A stretch of 64,000 nt of DNA from Undaria pinnatifida (taxonomy: Eukaryota; Sar; Phaeophyceae; Laminariales; Alariaceae): positions 23,731,923-23,795,922 of the forward strand of contig JABAKD010000025.1 in the NCBI GenBank assembly GCA_012845835.1, written 5' to 3'. Each line of letters opens with the position of its first letter. Position 1 is the stretch's first letter. The notes below the pieces were generated by a model, which saw only the letters and a list, made by a program, of their open reading frames with translations, was not told the origin of the DNA and ran no database searches. The translations under genes and the position numbers were made by a program. Below are positions 57,815-64,000 of this stretch, one piece after another.

Positions 57815-58366
57815 TCAACCTCTTCTACTTGTAATGGGGGTCAATACGATACCAACTTTGACCATTTCACTAGATACTGGGAGCCTTGGCATTCGTGGGG
57901 GAGATAATTTCCGCCTTCTAACTTGAATCCAGCAAGTACTGAGCTCAGTCATCACGAGGGATGATGAAGCGCGTGCCCCGAGTTGCTGTGTTAAATCGCC
58001 CCATTTAACGCATCGAAATCTGGGGCAGAGAAACGGTGGCCTTGCTGGAATCACACAGGTAGGACAAGAAATGCCCCCCCCCCCCATAATCCTGCATGCA
58101 CACTTGTTGCATCTTGGCTTGGTGGATGTGGGTCCAGAGGAACAGTTCAGGGTAACTACAGCGGACCCATTTTCAACTGCATACACTTTTGTAACAATCG
58201 ATCTCCTCGTGAATGATGTTGGACGGGAGCATGAAATCGTGGGCATGAACACGTCACTGCGCCAAGAAGATTGAAAGAGAATATCGATTCTTTGCTTTGT
58301 GCAGATTACGGGCCCACCGATGAGTACTAAAGAGCTGATAGTGCTCGGCTTTCTGTAACCCCTCAA
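57815..58366 (-). CDS. Hypothetical Cys-rich open frame
   Basis: 183 codons from the ATG at 58366. The middle contains a cluster of cysteines (PRCNKCACRIMGGGGISCPTC, then LCPRFRCVKWGDL) that could bind zinc, preceded by RSIVTKVYAVENGSAVVTLN. No family is recognised. A C12 run in the plus strand inside the Gly codons makes frame continuity uncertain. An opposite frame at 58071-58274 also looks reasonable, which lowers confidence in both. Confidence 0.22.
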   Translation of the reverse strand: MRGYRKPSTISSLVLIGGPVICTKQRIDILFQSSWRSDVFMPTISCSRPTSFTRRSIVTKVYAVENGSAVVTLNCSSGPTSTKPRCNKCACRIMGGGGISCPTCVIPARPPFLCPRFRCVKWGDLTQQLGARASSSLVMTELSTCWIQVRRRKLSPPRMPRLPVSSEMVKVGIVLTPITSRRG

Positions 58367-58571
58367 CCGTGACTCTTTTCGTCGACCAAGACAGCGACGG
58401 CCCGATGCGCTGGTGGTTTCTCAGAACTGCACGGTAATTATGCCATCAAGATACCACCAAGTACGTATAATCGCGGACTCCCCACTACCATACATGTACG
58501 GATCAGCCATGACTACAGTTATATATAGGCATATATATTGTTACATAAATTTATATATATAGTCTAGTTAC

Positions 58572-58875
58572 ATTTTTCACACTTCTACTTTCCAGCTTCT
58601 CGATAAGCTGTGGGTACAGGTGTCGTTCCTTCTCCCTCCCGGTTTTTGCCTATAATTTTTAGCGCGCATGGGGTTCAGCAATCCCACTGCTCGTCGACGT
58701 TTTCATCGGGTATTGCTAACTCACGTTATCGCGCTTTCCGCAAGTGGATTTTTGCACAGGAAAAGTCCCCACGAATTTATGCCAGTAATATGCACTCCGG
58801 GGGATTCTAGCTCACGAAACAAACCTTTACCACGGTCGAAGACAACTTGATAGGCCACCGGGGCGACCCATTACC
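58572..58875 (-). mobile_element. tRNA-derived SINE-like repeat, copy 3 (full head)
   Basis: Minus strand: A-box-like TGGCCTATCAAG (58846-58857), a mutated B box (58801-58811), then CACTTGCGGAAAGCGCGATA, GAGCAGTGGGATTGCTGAAC, CATGCGCGCTAAAAATTATA, GACACCTGTACCC and GAGAAGCTGGAAAGTAGAAG, ending GTGTGAAAAATG. Its 5' boundary (GGTCGCCCCGGTGGC) matches copy 1, which fixes the start of the repeat. Confidence 0.7.
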
Positions 58876-61036
58876 ATATGCCACGTTTTACGTGTGTGAG
58901 CCAAACATCGAGCTCGCGTTGCGTGTTCGATACCAATGTACTCTGTAGTGCGGGTGGGCTAGATGTCTCAGACGCCACTCACTATATTATTGCTGCCTTC
59001 CTTCTCGACTCCGAAACGTGGTATACTTACTAGTGACCGTGTTCATTTGAACATCGCTAAGAAAATGGCGGTGCTCACTTTTGAAATGTTGTGTGGGAAT
59101 CCGGGTGTACCCGAACGACCTATTCCCAATCCATGCCTACGTTCAATCCGGACAACTCTTCACTGGATCCACATTTTGAGCGAACATCCAACACGAATAT
59201 TTGTCCGCACAAGATATACATGACCCTTGTGCATGACGGTTAAGATAGTGGATATAATCTAACACTGCTCGGAGCTATATCGCGGAAGATTCTCAGCATG
59301 ACCCCCGCGTCATCCCAGGGTGGGCGTGTGGCAGAATTTTCCGATCTGCTAACAAGAGGACGCCATTACCCCCACTAGATGCATTAATTCCAGGGTATTG
59401 CCCAGCATAACCCGACTAACGTTGCCATGCGCTAGCCCCAAAACAAGAAATACTCGTGGCATGAACATAGAAAAAGATAAGCATACGCTGGTTGAGAAAC
59501 TCAATCGTTTCGAAACGCCTCGGCCCATAGGTAGCAACTCCTAAAGGATGGTGTTCGAGGAGATTCGCATGCCTGATCAACGCCTACTGTCTGGGCGGGA
59601 TGCGACGGGCCAACGTTTCAATATCCCCATGAAGTCCATGTCAATGACCAATTAGCCCGAAACGGCTAGTATAGTGTCTGGCTCTCCGTTTTATGGCATG
59701 ACCATGCTTGGGGCCAGATGTAGCCGGCAGAAGCTTCACTGGACCAAGAACATCACCTAAATAAGGAGGCGAGCGATCGGAAGAAGCCGATGGCGTTACT
59801 TAATAGACGGCATATAACACATTTGGGCGGGTTTCCTGCACACCTGACGTTAGGCGTTACCCGTGTGGGCGTTGTGGTCCCAGGCCTAGGAGAAACATAT
59901 TTGTACCGGTTTCATTGAATTGAGCTACAGCTGGTTAATGAAATGAACATCGTTAAGCAAGATTTTCGACCGTGTCACGCGTCAAGGCCGGAGTTCGAAC
60001 GTAATTGTGTAGTTCCAGTTGCTACCTATACAAATGGTCCGCGAACGGCGCAGCGGGACTAAAAATTTGTTTACTGGACAACAGTGTAAACCACAGGTGA
60101 ACCGCTCGACTATTTTGGAAACGTGTCTTATAATGAGAGGACGACACGCGCTGGCGAGATCATTGACGCCCCCGTCAGTCCGATAAGAGGTATGACACGG
60201 CTCGGCGAATAGCGGTCGAATGGTCAATCACGGTCTGTGTTTCTGGGGCCATACGGACCTTACTGGCTTGCTGGAACCCCAAACAATTTATACATTAGAC
60301 GTATAGTCAATCACTGCAAACGCCAGAAAAACAGAGGACAATGCTGTTAACATGTATTCTCCTTTTTACGGGACAAGATCTATACCTTCGTGAACCTGCC
60401 AAACAATATATTAACACCCACACGGACTTGGAGGCTCTTTCCAACAAAACGGCCCATTCGAATTGGACACGACGGATGGTATTTGGTCTCTACATGCTCG
60501 TATGCATACATGTGACGACAACGTTGCTGGTGTACACCCATTAAATACAATAATAGTTATCCTGACGTTTCCATATAACTTGTAGCACCGTGGTTCACCC
60601 GGGTGTGCTTGTGGCAACATTTGCAATAGATGCGTTGTAAGCACAAGAGACAAATGCGATAACAGCGATGCCTTAATAAAAACGTCCATCAATCATACAT
60701 GTTTTACCTCAATTCACGCGCATGGGGATGGACCTTCCACATTTTGGGTCCTGTCGGTGGTGTGGTTTTTCGTGTTCAAGGATGGGTTTGTGTCTGTGTT
60801 TCGCGCAGACACGCTGCTCATAGAGATGTCGACTGGCGAAAAATTATCGGGCAATGCATTGCCCGTTTCACTACACGTGGACGTTTTTAAACATAATTTG
60901 TATAATTGTTCATGCAACTATATACCCGAAGATGTGACAAGTCGGTTTGATCTAGACACGCAAAAACAAACAAACCCCAGACAAATTCACTACAAACAAC
61001 TTCTCGATGGCATTCCATTTCAAAAATTCCAGTACA
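58876..61036. other. No supported feature
   Basis: Frames up to 98 codons without motifs. A perfect 18-bp palindrome (arms CGGGCAATG) lies at 60848-60865. Nothing else stands out. Confidence 0.4.
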
Positions 61037-61305
61037 GACCCAGGCTACGGTAGGGGGGTCCCTTTTTCAGCCTTGAGTTTCAGTGGCTAGGGGTCACTCG
61101 CGCGAGTAACCCCTTTGTTCTTTTGCGATCTTACGTTTTCTTCATGATTAAAATTGACGAAATCAATCCCTAATGCAAAGGTATTCTATGCTTCTCCAAA
61201 ACAACTGCCTAAAACATTTTCAGCCGTGAGGTACAGAGTCACTCGTGCGAGTGGTTCAAACACACCAGTGAAAACAGGGGTACCCCCCCTACTGTAGCCT
61301 TGGTC
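61037..61305 (-). mobile_element. MITE copy 4 (269 bp), flanked by TACA
   Basis: Reverse orientation, with ends GACCCAGGCTACGG and the complement of GACCAAGGCTAC (one mismatch at CTGTAG). Both internal hairpins are present. The 4-bp direct repeat TACA lies at 61033-61036 and 61306-61309. Faces copy 3 at 5 kb. Confidence 0.9.
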
Positions 61306-62183
61306 TACATACGATGCGTATAAACTCTCACAAACCCCCTGCTGGTCTCCACCTGCTTTCCACAACGTGCGCAGTTTTCTTCGATAGTTGTGAAGGCAGT
61401 CGTCGTGATATTAGGAAATACATCATGTTTGGACCTTTGTTCGTGCTCTGCTAGGAAAAACACGCTACACATAAGTGCACTATCAATATGAAACATTGGA
61501 ACTATCCGAAATAGTTCTACCATCTGTTGGTCTCTATTCGATGCTCCCATAACGGCTGCATACGCGGTCATTGCATGTAACACATCCACTCATCCACAGC
61601 CATAGGGTGTCCGCATCTACAGTTACGTTAGGATGTGGTTTCAGCAGAAGGCAAAGTTGGAGGACAATGCGATCCGGGCGTCGTTGAGGTACATTGCTAC
61701 GGCGTCCTTATTTGAAAACGGTCAGTATTGTACCCGTGTTTTCAATATGGTCGCATTACACAGGATATGCAGGTACCCGTTATGGTATACTCGTAACGAT
61801 TCATTACGAATGAGCGTTTCACGCTATAGCTACAGGCAGTGAAGAGGTACCGGCATGTACAAACACCTCTAAAAAGGCTTCAGCTGACATCAGACTTCGA
61901 GGTCAACGTGATCCGCGCGTCGTCGCTATGCATTGTCATTGAGACAGGATTGGAAAATAACCCATGTCGTACTATGACGTAACAGGTATTTGAAGTGAGG
62001 ACGCAATCCAATATGGGCGACCAGCTTTCCGTTATGGTATGGTGGCGACGATACTTATTAATACCCTTGGGTGTACCACGCCATAGTTCCTGGCGAGTCC
62101 GGCTTGTCTTCGCACACGTTAACGAGTAGTCTGTTAACAAAATGTGCAATAATCGACCAAGTTGATACGATTCCGGAACGCAC
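61306..62183. other. No supported gene
   Basis: A 94-codon minus frame (61305-61589) abuts the MITE and includes ENCARCGKQVETSRGF, which has a CxxC pair but no family I know. The region downstream of pseudogene C shows no further exon. Confidence 0.3.
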
Positions 62184-62595
62184 CTCGGCAATGTGCAGCC
62201 ACTCGTCGTCATCGCCGCCCAGGCGCAGGTCGATCCCCTCGGCCTCGTCGATGTTGAGGGTGAGCGTCACGTATGGAAGAGGTTCGCCATCCTCCGGGAT
62301 GTTGTATAGGTTGACACCAACATCGTATGTTGCATAAACGTCAATCGGCGAAGTGTTTTCTTTCCCCACGGGGGAAGCGATTCGCATCCTCACGATGTTC
62401 TGGGGTACCTCGAAGGGATACGTGATGTAGCAATCGTCTCCCTCGCACGACCAGCGAACGTTGAACGAGCGACTGCCACCCCGAGTGTTTTGAGCAAACA
62501 GCCGTCCGGGTCACAGCCGCCGGAATCGGCACTACGGCTGTCATATCAGGTGGCATCTACGTCCACCAAGGTCCTCAGGCCTGCGTCGACGAGAG
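62184..62595 (-). pseudogene. Copy C: decayed carbohydrate-binding exon
   Basis: The whole exon 2 of the gene A/B family is present between the same boundaries: acceptor GTCCCAG|CTCTCG at 62595 and donor GAG|GTGCGT at 62184. It is 412 nt, one less than in A and B. Two lesions disable it: a TGA at 62546-62548 where A and B have the Gly codon of DATGYD, and a single-base loss near 62491 just before the ENTR-like sequence. The rest is largely intact: VRWSCEGDDC, TYPFEVPQNIVRMRIA, LNIDEAEGIDLRLGGDDDEW and LHIAE. The KGDER motif is replaced by VGKEN. No signal-peptide exon was found within 1.4 kb upstream, where satellite DNA now lies. Confidence 0.82.
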
Positions 62596-63291
62596 CTGGG
62601 ACGGACAGTCGTGTAGACAGACACGTGAAGTATGGAAATGAATGTATGCAATGTCACCCGACTCTTCCATGATGTGCACCCCATGACTACTTTCCGTTCT
62701 CTGTTGGAGGTTCGCGGCGAGAACAATTCGTTCTGGTTTGCAGTCTGTGCCGACGTAAAATTTTTGAGTCAATAATGTGCAGTGGGCTTTCATGGGCTTT
62801 AAGTCACGCAATAAACCAAATTCACCCAAAGGAATATCTTGTTATTCGGGAAGCTCTAACACAGCATCTTACATGCATTCCAGAGGTGTACGCCGGCAAA
62901 AGTCACATTCCCCGGTGAGTGTTCGTGGGAGTAACGAGTACATACGTCGCAAGGAATGCGTTACATATATTTTTTGTCTAACCCATTCAGCAAACCCAAA
63001 GTGAACGAACGGGCCAACAGTGATGGGTGAACCACGAGAATCGTCTCCCTGGATCTAGTCCCATAAATATTTTCAAGGAGTTCTAACTGGCTTCGTTTGT
63101 CTCGCCGCCTCTGCAAACTATCAACCACCATTTTTGTTTTCGTTGAAAGGCACTTTCGCACAAACGCCCTTGTAATTTATTCGACGTTGGCACAGTCATG
63201 TCTCGTTGGCCATTTTCCGCCGTAATACTTGTCCTGCGGAAATGAGGGCATCTAGAACGGCGTGGGAACGGAAGAAACATGATCCACGCGT
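62596..63291. other. No supported feature
   Basis: This is the position where intron 1 of copy C would lie. No exon-1-like signal sequence with a donor was found on the minus strand. Confidence 0.35.
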
Positions 63292-63990
63292 AGCGAGCCT
63301 GGTAATAGAAGGTTATAGTAGCGAGCCCGGTAATAGAAGGCCATTGTAGCGAGCCCGGTAATAGAAGGCTAAAATAGCGAGCCCGGTAATATATGGCTAT
63401 TGTAGCGAGCCCGGTAATAGAAGGCTATTGTAGCGAGCCCGGTAATAGAAGGCTATAATAGCGAGCCCGGTTATAGAAGGTTATAATAGCCAGCCCGGTT
63501 TAGGAAGGTTATAAAATCGAGTCCAGTAAGAGAAGGCTATAATAGCGAGCCCGGTAATAGAGGGCTATAGTAGCGAGCCTGGTAATAGAAGGCTATAATA
63601 GCGAGCGCAATATTAGAAGGCTATAATAGCAAGCCCGGGTATAGAAGGTTATAATAGCGAGCCCGGTTATAGAAGGCTATAAAAGCGAGCCCGGTTATAG
63701 AAGGTTATAAAAGCGAGCCTGGTAATAGAAGGCTATAATAGCGAGCGCGGTATTAGAAGGCTATAATAGCAAGCCCGGGTATAGAAGGTTATAATAGCGA
63801 GCCCGGTTATAGAAGGCTATAAAAGCGAGCCCGGTTATAGAAGGTTATAAAAGCGAGCCCGGTAAGAGAAGGCTATAATAGCAAACACGGTAATGGAAGG
63901 CTATAGTAGCGAGCCCGGTATTAGAAGGCTAGAATATAGCGAGCCCGGTAATAGAAGGCCATAATAGCGAGCCCGGTTATAGAAGGCTTC
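63292..63990 (+). repeat. 28-bp satellite, about 25 units, running to the window edge
   Basis: Each unit reads AGCGAGCCCGG, then T(A/T)ATAGAAGG, then a variable CTATAAT-like end. Successive units start exactly 28 bp apart from 63292, apart from a 2-bp insertion near 63934. Units 11-15 (63572-63711) and 16-20 (63712-63851) repeat as a 140-bp block with two differences. The period is not a multiple of three and no reading frame stays open. Confidence 0.95.
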
Positions 63991-64000
63991 AATTTTGTAC

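Noticed and set aside
60848-60865. Perfect 18-bp palindrome as a terminator or operator
   Set aside because: It is isolated, without a flanking gene, T run or second copy. Probably chance.
63292-63990. CRISPR array
   Set aside because: The 28-bp units are directly adjacent without unique spacers, and the sequence is eukaryotic in character. It is a satellite.

Overview
The window looks like intron-bearing, repeat-rich nuclear DNA of a eukaryote. No long continuous genes are present. The only convincing coding exons have GT donors and AG acceptors in matching phase. Most of the rest is dispersed and tandem repeats. My best guess is a stramenopile, perhaps a brown alga, because the one recognisable protein family is a secreted carbohydrate-binding-like domain of the kind attached to alginate and pectin lyases. 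That guess is inference. No rRNA, tRNA or housekeeping gene was found to anchor it.

Left third (about 3.3-25 kb): an old tandem duplication with a unit of roughly 11-12 kb. Each unit carries one minus-strand gene with the same structure: a short signal-peptide exon, a 1.3 kb intron, and a 413-nt exon for a six-cysteine F5/8C-like (galactose-binding-fold) module. Gene A is at 7889-9661 and gene B at 19247-21039. The coding exons are about 95% identical in protein, while introns and flanks have drifted much further. Two decayed relatives of the same exon lie further right: one on the plus strand at 37048-37462 (D) and one on the minus strand at 62184-62595 (C). The window is thus a partly dead gene family spread over 55 kb. 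All four copies keep a splice donor after the domain, so at least one more exon is expected that I could not place.

Middle (about 27-35 kb) and 43-55 kb: minisatellites with long C runs, followed by many copies in both orientations of a family of foldback elements. These begin with a conserved end containing CTCCAGCTGTGAGATCGAAG and carry internal poly-C/poly-G blocks. Two copies (44.64-45.58 kb and 52.84-54.04 kb) show long terminal inverted repeats. Between 31 and 33.6 kb the family has been amplified locally as tandem blocks. One copy carries a G-rich tract of about 660 bp.

Other mobile DNA: four intact copies of a 268-269 bp MITE with a perfect terminal repeat and two internal hairpins, three of them with clear 4-bp target-site duplications; two older relics of the same family; three copies of a tRNA-derived SINE-like repeat; the 3' end of a non-LTR retrotransposon (51.78-52.74 kb); and a two-copy repeat near 42-43.8 kb with tRNA-like promoter boxes.

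Right end: a 28-bp satellite of about 25 units with an internal 140-bp higher-order repeat runs to the edge of the window. Large stretches (1-2.2, 35.3-36.6, 37.5-39.8 and 59-61 kb) hold nothing I can support. Most short open frames there look like chance.
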